Below are positions 8,115 through 17,264 of a DNA stretch of 36,096 nucleotides, in pieces. Positions within the stretch are counted from its first letter, which is position 1. The number at the start of each line of letters is the position of its first letter. Below the pieces are notes generated by a model. It made no database searches, was not told where the DNA came from, and saw only the letters and a list, made by a program, of their open reading frames with translations. This stretch comes from JBBIQS01 sp037442205 (lineage in GTDB: Bacteria > Myxococcota > Myxococcia > Myxococcales > UBA5297): assembly GCA_037442205.1 (NCBI GenBank), contig JBBIQS010000080.1:1-36096 (forward strand), read 5' to 3'. The translations under genes were made by a program, and so were the position numbers.

Positions 8115-8149
8115 GGTCGATGACCTGCGGGCCGCTCGGCGAAATCGGT

Positions 8150-9652
8150 TCACCCGCCCGGACAGATCTCCTCGCGCAGCGGCGCCTTGGTGCGCTGGTA
8201 GTGGTGCGCCTCCATCGCGTTGCGGCTCTCGTTGACGTTGGTCACGTGCATCTGCGAGCCGTCGGCGCGGTCCCAGAAAGCGATGCCCTCCGCCTCGATG
8301 CCCGGCCGCGGGCGCGAGAACAGGGACATCACGGTGCCGCTCTCCAGGTCGACCTTGTAGACCTCCTTGGTCGAGGTGTCGCCGTTGGCGTAGAGCGCGC
8401 CGCGCCAGACCTTGGCTCCCTGCACGCGGCTGAGCGGGACCTCGAAGGGGATCGTCCTCTGATAGGTGAAGGTCGCGAGATCGAAGACCAGCAGCCCTGG
8501 CGCGTTGTCCCAGTCGTCGGTGTAGGCGAGCTGCCGGGGCCCGTCGACGGCGATCCAAGCGATGCCGCCGAGGAGGAGGGAGGCCGGAATCGGGTAGCGC
8601 TTGCCGCTCAACTCCTTGAGCGTCATCGCGTCGTACAGCACCACGTACGGATGCTGGTTGGCGGCGGTGTCGTCGATCGCGGTGTAGAGCGTGCCGTTGA
8701 GCACGTCGAGATCGCCGATGTGGTTGGATTTGAATCCGCCGAGCCAGGTCGGGGCCGCCATGTCGCTGGGAATGGCGAGGTCGTTGCCGCCCAGGTGATT
8801 GAATTGCATGTCGGTGCGCTCGAGCCCGAGCGTCCAGCTGAACCACACCGACTGCCCGTCGCTGGCGATGCCCTGACCGCGCGTCGCGCTTTGAGAGGTC
8901 GAGAACTGGTCGCCGGTTCCGATCTCGCTCCACTCCTCGGCGTCGACCTGGCGGATGAACCGGTGCACCGCTGCGGTTTCATCCGCCACCGGCGCGCCCG
9001 GCGCCAGCTCGTTCAGCAGCGCCGAGAACTGCGCGGCGGTCATCGTGCCCAGCGAGAGCGGCTCGACCGTCGCCGGCGTCGGCAGGTTCGGCAGCTGGAT
9101 GCCATTCGTCGGATCGCGATCGGCATCGAGCGTCTCCAGCAGGACCGCGAGCCTGCGCACGCCGATGGTCAGGATGCAGTCGCCGCTGCCGGCGAGGGCG
9201 AACGGCGAGCGGCGCGCCGCCGGAGCGAGGGTGGCCAAGGCATAGCGGCCCAGGATGAAGGTCGTCGGCTGGCCGGACTCGTAGTCGTACGCGCCCGAGG
9301 TATCGGTGGTGCCCTCGAGGCGCCCGGAGCGGTAGTGCAGCCCGGCAATCGCTCCCGGCGCGGGCCCCGGCCCGCCCACCACCGAGGCATGCTCGCGCGT
9401 GAGCGGCGTGCCGGCATCGGCCGCCGGGCCGCCGGCATCGGGCTCGCCTCCGGCGTCGGGCGCGGTCTGTCCGCCGCCGTCGGCCTCCGGCTGCGAGGTC
9501 CCGCTCGTCCCGGCGTCTGACGCGCCGTTCGAGCCGTCGCCCGCGTCGCCAGTCGAGCCAGCGGCGCCCTTCCCGCAGCCGGCGAGCGAGAGGGCGAGTC
9601 CAGCCGCGACCGCCGCGATGCTAAGGAGCCGACTGAGGTGAGCGCTGTTCAT
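8150..9652 (-). CDS. Lipoprotein with carboxypeptidase-like and propeller-like regions
   Basis: This 500-residue protein has a lipobox (LAGC, Cys26) followed by a long Gly/Ala/Asp-rich linker (residues about 27-88), typical of myxobacterial surface lipoproteins. Residues about 100-135 contain GLHYRSGRLEGTTDTSGAYD and YESGQPTTFILG, a pattern seen in small beta-sandwich modules. Residues about 250-490 form repeated beta-strand units with Trp/Asp-rich turns (for example WLGGFKSNHIGDLDVLNGTL, IAWIAVDGPRQLAYTDDWD) and resemble a beta-propeller. No catalytic motif is evident, and the substrate is unknown. It is transcribed alone, convergent with the preceding Cys-rich lipoprotein. Confidence 0.75.
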   Translation of the reverse strand: MNSAHLSRLLSIAAVAAGLALSLAGCGKGAAGSTGDAGDGSNGASDAGTSGTSQPEADGGGQTAPDAGGEPDAGGPAADAGTPLTREHASVVGGPGPAPGAIAGLHYRSGRLEGTTDTSGAYDYESGQPTTFILGRYALATLAPAARRSPFALAGSGDCILTIGVRRLAVLLETLDADRDPTNGIQLPNLPTPATVEPLSLGTMTAAQFSALLNELAPGAPVADETAAVHRFIRQVDAEEWSEIGTGDQFSTSQSATRGQGIASDGQSVWFSWTLGLERTDMQFNHLGGNDLAIPSDMAAPTWLGGFKSNHIGDLDVLNGTLYTAIDDTAANQHPYVVLYDAMTLKELSGKRYPIPASLLLGGIAWIAVDGPRQLAYTDDWDNAPGLLVFDLATFTYQRTIPFEVPLSRVQGAKVWRGALYANGDTSTKEVYKVDLESGTVMSLFSRPRPGIEAEGIAFWDRADGSQMHVTNVNESRNAMEAHHYQRTKAPLREEICPGG

Positions 9653-9841
9653 GCCGTCGAACTTGCCACGGCCGACCCTGGTCGACGCAAGTGGGACGGC
9701 GATCTCCGCTCGGCCTGAGCGGAGGCGAGCGAACGCGAGCCGGAGTCGAAGGGTCCCGCGTCTGGCTCGGGGCCAGCGGAGGAAGCGCCCCGACTGCGCC
9801 TGCCCTGAGCCCGTCGAAGGGCTCGGGGTGACCGGCCTCGC
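9653..9841. repeat. Intergenic repeat-like segment related to 59-bp repeat
   Basis: The gap carries GC-rich repeat-like sequence. One element around 9709-9757 reads CTGAGCGG...AGTCGAAGGG, and a second around 9803-9838 reads CCTGAGCCCGTCGAAGGGCT followed by CGGGGTGACCGG. GAGCCC (9807-9812) and GGGCTC (9819-9824) form a small hairpin. The ending GCTCGGGGTGACCGG is the same string found in each unit of the tandem repeat at 33685. This looks like a dispersed intergenic repeat family. Confidence 0.5.
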
Positions 9842-10621
9842 TTACTGCTGGTAGACGCTTCGGTAGGAGATCCGCTCCCCGTCGAGCTCGTAGATCCGAA
9901 ACGATCCCTGCCTGCCGAACCGCCCTGAGACCGGCGCCGAGACGAAGAGCGGCACCGTCCCCAGGAAATGCTGTTCGTCGCGGTGGTAGTGCCCGGTGAC
10001 GTCGGCCAGCACCCGGTGGCGTGCCAAGAGCTCGGTCCAGCGCGCCCGCTTATCCTCGGGCCAGCCGGGATGGATGGCGTTGCCGTAGAAGTCGTCCACC
10101 GGCGGCTGGTGATGGAAGACCACCATCGGCTTGTCGCCGGCTTGCACGAAGGCCTGCTCCATCCAGTCGAAGGGGTCGTAGCCCAGTCCGGCCACCGGCT
10201 GGTCGTAGACGAAGGCGAAGAACACACCCTGGTACTCGGCGGTCGTCGAGAGCGCGCCCCAGCGGGTGACGAAGCTGCGCGCGCTGGCCTCGTCGTAGAT
10301 GTCGTGGTTGCCAGGCAGCACGTGCACCGGCACCCGCAGCCCGGCGAGCAGGCTCTTGGCGGTGTCCTGGGAGGCCTCGGTTTCGGCCAGGTCTCCGGTC
10401 ACGACCACGCAGGCGATGGGCAGCGACAGCGCGCCGAGCTCGGTGACCACCTGCTGCAAGCGCTGCTCGCCGTCCAGATCGCCGACGTGGATGTCGGTGA
10501 CCTGGGCGAAGGAGAAGTGCGCGGGGCTGGTTCCGGCGTCCTCGGCGGCGGGGCAGCTGGTCGAGGGCGCGGCGCAGCCGCACAGGCAGAGCAGGGCAAT
10601 CGCGAGACTTCGCAGGGGCAT
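9842..10621 (-). CDS. Calcineurin-like phosphoesterase, lipoprotein
   Basis: This 259-residue protein starts at the ATG at 10621, which has GGAGAA four bases upstream. The frame is open a further 14 codons, but that part has no ribosome binding site. The N-terminus is a lipoprotein signal (LCGC, Cys16). The metallophosphoesterase motifs follow in order: DIH (Asp43, His45), GDLAE, GNHDIYDE, FHHQPP and GHYH. They bind two metal ions for hydrolysis of phosphoesters. The substrate cannot be read from the sequence. Export to the cell envelope argues for an external substrate. It is divergent from truB with a 65-base gap, so the two promoters must lie close together or overlap. Confidence 0.88.
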   Translation of the reverse strand: MPLRSLAIALLCLCGCAAPSTSCPAAEDAGTSPAHFSFAQVTDIHVGDLDGEQRLQQVVTELGALSLPIACVVVTGDLAETEASQDTAKSLLAGLRVPVHVLPGNHDIYDEASARSFVTRWGALSTTAEYQGVFFAFVYDQPVAGLGYDPFDWMEQAFVQAGDKPMVVFHHQPPVDDFYGNAIHPGWPEDKRARWTELLARHRVLADVTGHYHRDEQHFLGTVPLFVSAPVSGRFGRQGSFRIYELDGERISYRSVYQQ

Positions 10622-10686
10622 GGGTTCTCCGACGAATCGTGCAGACCGGGACCTCTCTACCACCTCGGATGTGCTACTGCTCGCCC

Positions 10687-11577
10687 ATGCAGCCTGGCAT
10701 CTGGTGCGTCCACAAGCCCATCGGCGCGACGAGTTTCTCCCTGGTGAAGCGCTTCCAGGAGGAGATCGCCAAGGCCGGCGAGAAACATCCCGTCTGCCAC
10801 GGCGGCACGCTCGATCCCTTCGCCGAGGGATTGGTGGTGCTGCTGGTCGGGCAGGCGACCCGGATCATGGACCTGCTCCATCCGCTCCCGAAGGTCTACG
10901 AGGCCGAGGTGGTCTGGGGCGCGGAGACCGACAACGGCGATCCCTTGGGGAAGGTCGTCGAGCGCGGTTCGGTCGAGGGACTGAGCGCGTCGGCGATCGA
11001 AGCGGCGCTGGCGGGCTTCCTCGGCTGGCAGGATCAGGTTCCGCCGGCGACCAGCGCCAAGAAGATCGACGGCGAGCCGGCCTACAAGAAGGCCCATCGC
11101 GGCGAGACGGTGGTGCTGCCGCCGTCCAAGGTCTACCTGCACCAGGCGCGCTTCGTATCGCACGAGCTGCCGCGGTCGAGCCGGCTGGTAATGACCTGCC
11201 GCGGCGGCTACTACGTGCGCTCGCTGGCGCGGGATCTGGGGCGGGCGCTCGGCTGCCGCGCGCACCTGGGCGCGCTGCGGCGCACCGCCATCGGGCCGAT
11301 GCTCGATCCGCCCGCCGACGCGCCGCAGCACATCGGCGGCGAGGAGTTGCTCAACTGGTGCCCGTCGCGCTCGCTGGACGAGGCCTCGCTCAAGGCGATC
11401 CAGCAGGGCAAAGACCTCGAGGCGGTCGAGCTTGCCGAGCCAACCTGGCGTCCTCCCGAGGGATTTCCGCTGCCGGAGATGCCTGTGCGCGCTTTGATGA
11501 ATGGCCGGCTGATGGCCTTGCTGCGGCGCGAGGGCGAGAAGCTGCATCCCTTCGCCAATTTGCGCGGCGGGATGTAG
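10687..11577 (+). CDS. truB: tRNA pseudouridine synthase B family protein
   Basis: This 296-residue protein starts at the ATG at 10687. Upstream in-frame ATGs at 10639 and 10669 precede non-conserved sequence. It belongs to the TruB family, which makes pseudouridine 55 in the T-loop of tRNAs. The start KPIGATSFSLV, the catalytic motif GGTLDPFAEG with Asp43, RGGYYVRSLARDLG and the C-terminal PUA-like tail GRLMALLRREGEKLHPFANL are all visible. It is not in the usual nusA-infB-rbfA-truB neighbourhood and its motif is HGGTLDP rather than HTGTLDP. It may be a second, divergent TruB. Several degenerate copies of its middle and 3' end lie elsewhere in this window. Confidence 0.88.
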   Translation: MQPGIWCVHKPIGATSFSLVKRFQEEIAKAGEKHPVCHGGTLDPFAEGLVVLLVGQATRIMDLLHPLPKVYEAEVVWGAETDNGDPLGKVVERGSVEGLSASAIEAALAGFLGWQDQVPPATSAKKIDGEPAYKKAHRGETVVLPPSKVYLHQARFVSHELPRSSRLVMTCRGGYYVRSLARDLGRALGCRAHLGALRRTAIGPMLDPPADAPQHIGGEELLNWCPSRSLDEASLKAIQQGKDLEAVELAEPTWRPPEGFPLPEMPVRALMNGRLMALLRREGEKLHPFANLRGGM

Positions 11578-11958
11578 CTCCATTGATTGAAGGCAATGGT
11601 GGCTGAATCGCCGCCGCGCGCGAGGGCGCAAAGCCGCACCGGTTCGCCAATCCGCGAGGCGAGAACAAGAGTCCCGATTGGCCATCCCGGGATTATTCCG
11701 GAGGAAATCGATTGCCTCATCGCCGCGAGTCTTCGCTCCGAGACAGGCACAGCCAGTGCAGAGGCGCGGGCCGGCCTCAGCCAAGGAGTCGCTTCATGCG
11801 ACGGGCAGATCATTCTTTCGGCGCTCTCGCTTCCCTTGGCCGTGGCAGATCCCAGCGGAGCCGGATTGCCCCGCCGCGTCGAGGAGGAGTTCCGCCGGCC
11901 CCAAGGGACCGGCCCGTGCTACGGTTCGCTCGCGTCACACAAATCGAGGCGACGTACC
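11578..11958. other. Gap with degenerate truB 3'-end copy
   Basis: This 381-base stretch has no convincing gene. Positions about 11615-11664 repeat, with roughly ten mismatches, the last 50 bases of truB just upstream. The shared strings are GCGCGAGGGCG, TTCGCCAAT and GCGAGGCG in the same order. The remainder should hold the promoter of the next gene. Its start codon at 11959 follows a GAGG ribosome binding site. Confidence 0.55.
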
Positions 11959-13197
11959 ATGGCCCGCCGCACGAAGCGCCTCCTGCCGCTGCTCGTCGCG
12001 CTGGTCGTCGCAGTGGTCATCGCGTTCCTCGTCGGCCGAGAGGCTACGGAGACCGGGTCCCCTCTGAACCCCACGCCCGCCGTGCACCCGCACGACAAGC
12101 CGCTGCGGCACGCGCAGGCCGACGCCACCACTGGCACCCCTGCCCGTTCCCGCGCACCCGACGCTGCCCCTGATGCGGGGAGAGCCAGTGATCCGGGCAC
12201 AAATCCTCCGATGTTTGGATGGCTCGTTGCGCTCGGCCAGGACTTCTTGATCGGCGAAGTTCTCGCCCGCAACGCCGCCAATGCCGACGCTTACGTGGAC
12301 AGGCTCTGCGAACAGAGCCGGCGCCTGCAGGAGAAGTCGAGGACCTCGCAGCCGACGACACGCGAGCACGACGCGGCCTCTTTCATGGCCCCGCTGATCG
12401 ACTACGAGGCGCCGCTCGACAAACCGCCGGGAGCGTTGCACGTCGCGGACGATCTCAGCCAGAGGTTGAGGGACTACGGCCAGGACTGGCCCATGAGAAT
12501 CACGGACCCCGATCTCGATGGGCTCGATTTTGGCTGGATGGAAGCACTGGCGGCATTCGATCACTGGTCGCTGCTCGGCGACGGACGCCTGCGCGACGCC
12601 CCGGCGACGGACCTGTTCTCGATGCCGATTCCGAACTACATGAGCCTGTTGCAGTGGGCCAAGCTGCGCTTCGCGCTGGCGATTCGCCGAAGGGACTTTG
12701 CGGCCGCCGGGACGCAGGTCCGGCACCTCGCCTTTCTCGTGCATACCCAGGGGCTGCTCGTTTCGGAGATGGTGTCCGTCTCGTTCCACAGGCTCGAGGT
12801 GAGGGGGCGCGAGGCCGCCGCGGCCGTCGGAGCGGACCTCTCGGAGTGGTCCGCCCCCGATGCCGAGCAGCTCGATCTGGAGCGTCACCTCCCGTTCGCC
12901 TCGATCTACTTCACGTATCCCGGAGTGAATCCGGAGACCGTGCGCAAGGCGATCGCCTGCACCCCTGCGCCCTGCTCAGCCCTCTTCGAGGGAGCGGGCC
13001 TCAACAGGACCCTCGGCCCGCACAGCGCGATTGACAACTCGGACCTGGTGCTCGAGCTCGCCGCGGCGAAGGGCTGCGAGCCGGCGCTCATCGAGCGCAT
13101 CCGCAACAGTCCGCGGCTCGAGGCGGATCGCATACTTCACAAGATCGCGGAGGACTTCGGGCACGAGATTCCCAAGCTTCTCGAGCGGACCAAGTAG
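11959..13197 (+). CDS. Membrane-anchored protein of unknown function
   Basis: This 412-residue protein has a short basic N-terminus followed by one hydrophobic segment (residues about 8-27, LLPLLVALVVAVVIAFLVG), so it is probably anchored in the inner membrane with the rest outside. A Pro/Ala/Asp-rich linker (about 30-75) precedes a mostly helical domain rich in Trp, Arg and Leu. I recognise no domain and no catalytic motif. The open frame runs back to 11587, but the signal anchor and the GAGG site support the ATG at 11959. Four cysteines in the C-terminal half (such as IACTPAPCSALF) could form disulfides. Confidence 0.7.
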   Translation: MARRTKRLLPLLVALVVAVVIAFLVGREATETGSPLNPTPAVHPHDKPLRHAQADATTGTPARSRAPDAAPDAGRASDPGTNPPMFGWLVALGQDFLIGEVLARNAANADAYVDRLCEQSRRLQEKSRTSQPTTREHDAASFMAPLIDYEAPLDKPPGALHVADDLSQRLRDYGQDWPMRITDPDLDGLDFGWMEALAAFDHWSLLGDGRLRDAPATDLFSMPIPNYMSLLQWAKLRFALAIRRRDFAAAGTQVRHLAFLVHTQGLLVSEMVSVSFHRLEVRGREAAAAVGADLSEWSAPDAEQLDLERHLPFASIYFTYPGVNPETVRKAIACTPAPCSALFEGAGLNRTLGPHSAIDNSDLVLELAAAKGCEPALIERIRNSPRLEADRILHKIAEDFGHEIPKLLERTK

Positions 13198-13391
13198 ATT
13201 CCAACGCAGGCCGTCCCGCCCATCGGCTGCTCGGTGCCTTTGCCGCATGAGCGAATCGTGGAACTCGCCGGGAGCGCCAGCCGGCGCGCGGGTCGTCCGC
13301 CGCGCCTCGGCTGAGTCGCCGCCAGCGGGCCCTGCCTCGCTGGCCCGACCCAACAGCGGACTCGTCCTGCTACCTCCCTCTTGCCCTGGCG
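13198..13391. other. Gap, nothing recognised
   Basis: There is no supported gene between the membrane-anchored protein and the toxin remnant. A possible continuation of the decayed toxin gene upstream of 13392 is too degraded to read. Confidence 0.4.
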
Positions 13392-13558
13392 ATGCCCGCC
13401 GAGCACGCCGTCCAGGAGGAGAAGCCGCCGAAGCACCACTCCGACTGTTCGACGGGATGCTCGTCACCCAAGCGCCGGTGGAGCCGCTGCGCCTCTCGAG
13501 GAGCGACAAGGCCGTCGCGGGCTGCCAGTGCTCGGTCGGTCCTCGTCCGAGCCGGTGA
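13392..13558 (+). pseudogene. Remnant of VapC/PIN toxin, C-terminal part
   Basis: Two adjacent frames together spell the end of a PIN-domain toxin. The first frame gives AEHAVQEEKPPKHHSD and the second gives LFDGMLVTQAPVEPLRL. They resemble the family pattern (EHA ... LPxHHRDPFDRMLVAQA). The switch between frames lies near 13440 and fits loss of one base in a GACCCG codon pair. The N-terminal half with the first catalytic aspartate is not readable. This is a dead gene fragment just upstream of a second, also broken, toxin-antitoxin pair. Confidence 0.6.
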
Positions 13559-13633
13559 GCGCACGCAGAGAAGGCCTGCGACTCCGGGCCGATGCACTTC
13601 CGGCGACGGCACACACATGCCATGTCCATCGAA

Positions 13634-13884
13634 ATGGCCCAGATCAAAATCAATGTGACATGACGCCGGAGTTTGCCCGGGACCTTCGTAAGCACATGAA
13701 AGAACGAGGCATTTCCCAGAAACCGGCGGCTATCCGAGCGGCGGTGCGCGAGGCGCTCGAGCGACAGCCCGAGGGGCCGAGGGCAGCCGACTTCAACGGC
13801 TGGGTGGGATTGGGCAACCAGGCTCCGCTCAATCCCTCGCCGCGCTTCCCGAGCGAGGACAAGCTCTGGGCGCCGCGTTCCTAA
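13634..13884 (+). pseudogene. VapB-like antitoxin, N-terminal frame broken
   Basis: The region reads as a short antitoxin: MAQIKINVT in one frame (13634-13660), then TPEFARDLRKHMKERGIS and a helix AAIRAAVREALE in another, ending at 13884. Removing five bases near 13658-13662 joins them into MAQIKINVTPEFARDLR, which looks like a ribbon-helix-helix antitoxin. The stop of the first frame overlaps an ATG at 13660 (ATGA), so a 74-residue product lacking the DNA-binding beta-strand could still be made by restart. A functional restart is possible but, given the broken toxin next door, I favour decay. Confidence 0.6.
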
Positions 13885-14253
13885 TCGTCGATACCTCGGC
13901 GCCTGGCCATCCACTTTGATGAGCCGCATGCGCGATGGGTGGCAAGCCGGATGACCGGCCACGCCAAGCAGCTCGCCATGAGCACGGTCAATCTCTCGGA
14001 GGCGCTGATACTCATCCGCGATCGACAACCGCAGCTCTACCCGGAGCTGGAGCGCAGGATCCTGGCGAGCTCCATCCGCTTCGTGCCGCCGACGGTCGAG
14101 CACGCACGGATCGCCAGCTCCGCGCGCCTGCGATTCCCGCTCAATCTCGGGGAGTGCTTTGCCTACGCCCTGGCCTGGTCCGAAGGGCTGCCGATCCTCA
14201 CCCTCGATTCCGACTTTGCCAGGACCGACCTGACGGTCGAGATGCCGGGCTGA
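13878..14253 (+). pseudogene. VapC-type PIN toxin, frameshifted
   Basis: The sequence encodes FLIVDTSA in one frame (13878-13901) and, after one extra C near 13902, HFDEPHARW...STVNLSEALIL...FARTDLTVEM in the next (to 14253). Together they give a PIN-domain ribonuclease with acidic residues in the usual places: Asp in IVDTS, Glu in NLSEAL, Glu in LGECFAYALA (usually Asp) and Asp in LDSDF. The start codon is not visible in the first frame, and the gene overlaps the antitoxin end by a few bases. With a lost start, a frameshift and a Glu at the third acidic position, it is most likely inactive. A sequencing error could explain the frameshift alone. Confidence 0.65.
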
Positions 14254-14325
14254 GCCTCGCTCCGACCCATCCCGGCGGAGTGTTGGCGCTGCTCGTCCCT
14301 CACCTCGGGCCGGGAGAGAGCGGGT

Positions 14326-14620
14326 TCAGGGCGCGCATGCGATCGCCAAGACGCCCTTGAGCAGCAGCATCGCAGCACCCCAGGCGAGTGCGATCTTCAG
14401 GATGTTGGTCTTGGCGACTCGACGTTCGGTAAACGCGCGCGTGCGTTGTGCTTCCGCGAAGTACGCATCCGCCGAGCGGTCTGACCACTCGCCGGGATGT
14501 TCGGCGCACCAACTCATCGCGAACATCGCGGTAGCGCTCCGGAAACCGCTCTCGATCGACATGGGTGAGGATGTCGACGAGGTCGTCGTCGTTCATTTGC
14601 GGCAGTGGCGTCTGCGGCAT
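14326..14620 (-). pseudogene. Small C-tail membrane protein, frameshifted
   Basis: A strong ribosome binding site (GGGAGGAAGA) precedes the ATG at 14620. The first frame reads MNDDDLVDILTHVDRERFPE and continues to DELVRR. The neighbouring frame then gives EHPGEWSDRSADAYFAEAQR and ends in one membrane helix, LKIALAWGAAMLLLKGVLAI, stopping at 14326. The total of 295 bases is not a multiple of three, so one base has been gained or two lost near 14510. No family is recognised. It may be a pseudogene or hold a sequencing error. Confidence 0.5.
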
Positions 14621-14695
14621 TCTTCCTCCCACCAAGACCACTTCTGCCGATCTCTATTCCTGCGGGCGGGGACCTGTCTCTATATCGCGAAGGAC

Positions 14696-14848
14696 GGGCG
14701 CGCTGCGGCGCCCTGCCGGCGTCAGCAATCGGGCCGATGGTCGATCCGCTTTCCGATGCGCCGTAGCACCTCGGCGGCGAGAGGCGGCTCGACTGACGCC
14801 CGGTGTGCTCGGTTGACGAGGCGTCGCTCGAGGCGATCCAGCACCTCC
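14696..14848 (+). pseudogene. Fragment of truB-like gene (middle part)
   Basis: The bases match truB positions about 11268-11400 with gaps and substitutions. Shared strings include GGGCGCGCTGCGGCGC, ATCGGGCCGATG, TCGATCCGC, CTCGGCGGCGAG and GGCGATCCAGCA. Reading frames are broken. The match stops about nine bases before the ychF stop codon. The continuation of the same gene (its 3' end) reappears on the far side of ychF at 16087. Confidence 0.7.
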
Positions 14849-14851
14849 GTC

Positions 14852-15961
<1,110 letters not shown>

Positions 15962-16086
15962 GGTGACTCCTTGGCGCCCTTGGCGCGGCGCGGCGGTTTA
16001 CACGATTCGCTTGCGCCCTCGCAACTGGCGGCCCGATTTCCGGGCGGCGGGAAGAGGTCTGGGCGGCCGGCGTGCGCCGGGTCAAG

Positions 16087-16220
16087 CCTGGCGTCCTCCC
16101 GAGGGTTTCCCGCTGCCGGAGATGCCGGTGCGCGCCCTGAGAGATGGCCGGCTGATGGCGCTGCTGCGGCGGGAATTCGGCAAGCTGCACCCGTGCGCCA
16201 ACCTGCGCGGCGGGAGGTAG
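16087..16220 (+). pseudogene. truB 3'-end fragment beside ychF
   Basis: The bases match truB positions 11443-11577 including the stop position. The translation RPPEGFPLPEMPVRAL, then GRLMALLRRE and KLHP, is nearly that of the TruB C-terminus, and most base differences are synonymous, so the copy diverged while still under selection as protein. Two or three later changes (for example F to C in the tail and ATG to AGG at the end) fit decay. No start or upstream TruB portion adjoins it. The 5' neighbour is the ychF promoter. Confidence 0.75.
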
Positions 16221-16374
16221 TGCCAGGCGGCCCAGCCATCCGTTTTTCCTGGAGAATCTCAGTTCCGGAACGGCCGCCGGTCTGTCCTCGCGGCGCGCCG
16301 GCTGGCGGGCGAGGCGGAGCCGAAGGTCGGGGCGGAGCGCTTCAGCCGGCGGTTTTTCGCAGCCGCGGCAGGAA

Positions 16375-16401
16375 GTCCGCCACCGTGCACTGTCGGCGGA
16401 C
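16375..16401. repeat. GC-rich inverted repeat
   Basis: GTCCGCC (16375-16381) and GGCGGAC (16395-16401) form a perfect 7-bp stem with a 13-base loop. It lies downstream of the beta-barrel remnant read on the minus strand and may be its old terminator. No T run follows. Confidence 0.35.
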
Positions 16402-16450
16402 GGACTGCTCTCGAGGGGCCGAGGTCGAGGCGGCCGATGCCGCCCTGGGG

Positions 16451-16552
16451 TCAGAACGTGAGGCCGAGCGACAGGCCCCGCAGCGTGTCCCCGCTGCGAC
16501 CCGTCGTCGCCAGGAGCGGGGCGACGTGGAAGTTGCTGGACACGTCCATCAC
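16451..16552 (-). pseudogene. C-terminal remnant of outer-membrane beta-barrel gene
   Basis: The minus strand encodes about 34 residues ending LRGLSLGLTF and a TGA. An alternating hydrophobic final strand with a terminal Phe is the usual beta-signal of outer-membrane proteins. The gene has no upstream part. The sequence switches at about 16553 to a degenerate truB 3'-end copy. I infer a severed gene at a rearrangement boundary. Confidence 0.45.
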
Positions 16553-16609
16553 CGGCTGCGGCGCGAGGGCGGCAAGCTGCACCCGTTCGCCAGTCTGCGC
16601 GGCGGGAAT
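16553..16609 (+). pseudogene. Short truB 3'-end fragment
   Basis: About 55 bases match the end of truB: GGCTGCGGCGCGAGGGCG, AAGCTGCA and TTCGCCA followed by GCGCGGCGGG. The encoded REGGKLHPFASLRGG corresponds to the TruB tail. It lies at the junction with the severed beta-barrel gene and about 120 bases upstream of an ECF sigma gene. Confidence 0.6.
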
Positions 16610-16730
16610 TGGCACACGGCAGCGATCCCCAGAAGATTCCTCGGGAAAGCCAGTGCGGCGTCGCCGGGCTTCCGGCTTGCCGGTTTACTTTCGCCGCCCT
16701 GTCGGTCTCTGATTCGGCGAGGTCCTCGGG

Positions 16731-17264
16731 ATGCCAGCGGAGCTGTTGCAGCGACTTCGGCGGCGGGAGCCCGCGGCTCAGAGCGAGCTGCGGGAGCGAT
16801 ACTTCGCGCGCACGCTGGCCGTCTGCCGCCACCTCCTCCGGGACGCCGTCCTCGCCAACGAGGCCGCGGAGGATCTGTGGACCGATTTCCTGGTGGCGCA
16901 CGTGGATCAGATCGAGAGCCCGGAGGCGATCCCCGCCTACCTGCGCCTGATGGCAGTGCGCCGCTCGAGCCGCCTGCGCGACCTGCGCGAGCGGCACGAC
17001 GAGCTGGGCGAGCACCACGTCGATCCCGCGGTGAGCGCCGAGACCGCGCTGGCGGACGAGTCGGAGCGGCGCGCGCAGGTGAACAAGCTTCAAGGCTGCC
17101 TCTCGGGACTTCACCCTCGCTCGCGCCGGATCCTGCGGCTGCGCTTTCACCACGGGATGACCCAGGAGCAGATCGGCGACCGGTTCGGCATCAGCAAGCA
17201 GTACATCGGGCGGGTGCTCGCCAAGTGCCTTGCCGCGTTGCGCCAATGCCTGGAGGAAACGTGA
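16731..17264 (+). CDS. ECF-type sigma factor of the caspase operon
   Basis: This 177-residue protein has sigma region 2 (about 5-85, with LLRDAVLANEAAEDLWTDFL) and region 4 (about 115-170, with FHHGMTQEQIGDRFGISKQY) as its helix-turn-helix. It is expected to direct RNA polymerase to its own operon and perhaps other envelope genes. It is the first gene of an overlapping set: its TGA overlaps the GTG of the anti-sigma gene. Only a weak GAGG precedes the ATG at 16731, and no autoregulated promoter could be identified with confidence. A truB fragment and a severed barrel gene lie directly upstream. Confidence 0.9.
   Translation: MPAELLQRLRRREPAAQSELRERYFARTLAVCRHLLRDAVLANEAAEDLWTDFLVAHVDQIESPEAIPAYLRLMAVRRSSRLRDLRERHDELGEHHVDPAVSAETALADESERRAQVNKLQGCLSGLHPRSRRILRLRFHHGMTQEQIGDRFGISKQYIGRVLAKCLAALRQCLEET

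Noticed and set aside
7532..9520. Plus-strand frame of 662 codons across two lipoprotein genes
   Set aside because: Composition is Arg/Ala/Pro-rich without domains, and both overlapped genes have lipoprotein signals and ribosome binding sites.
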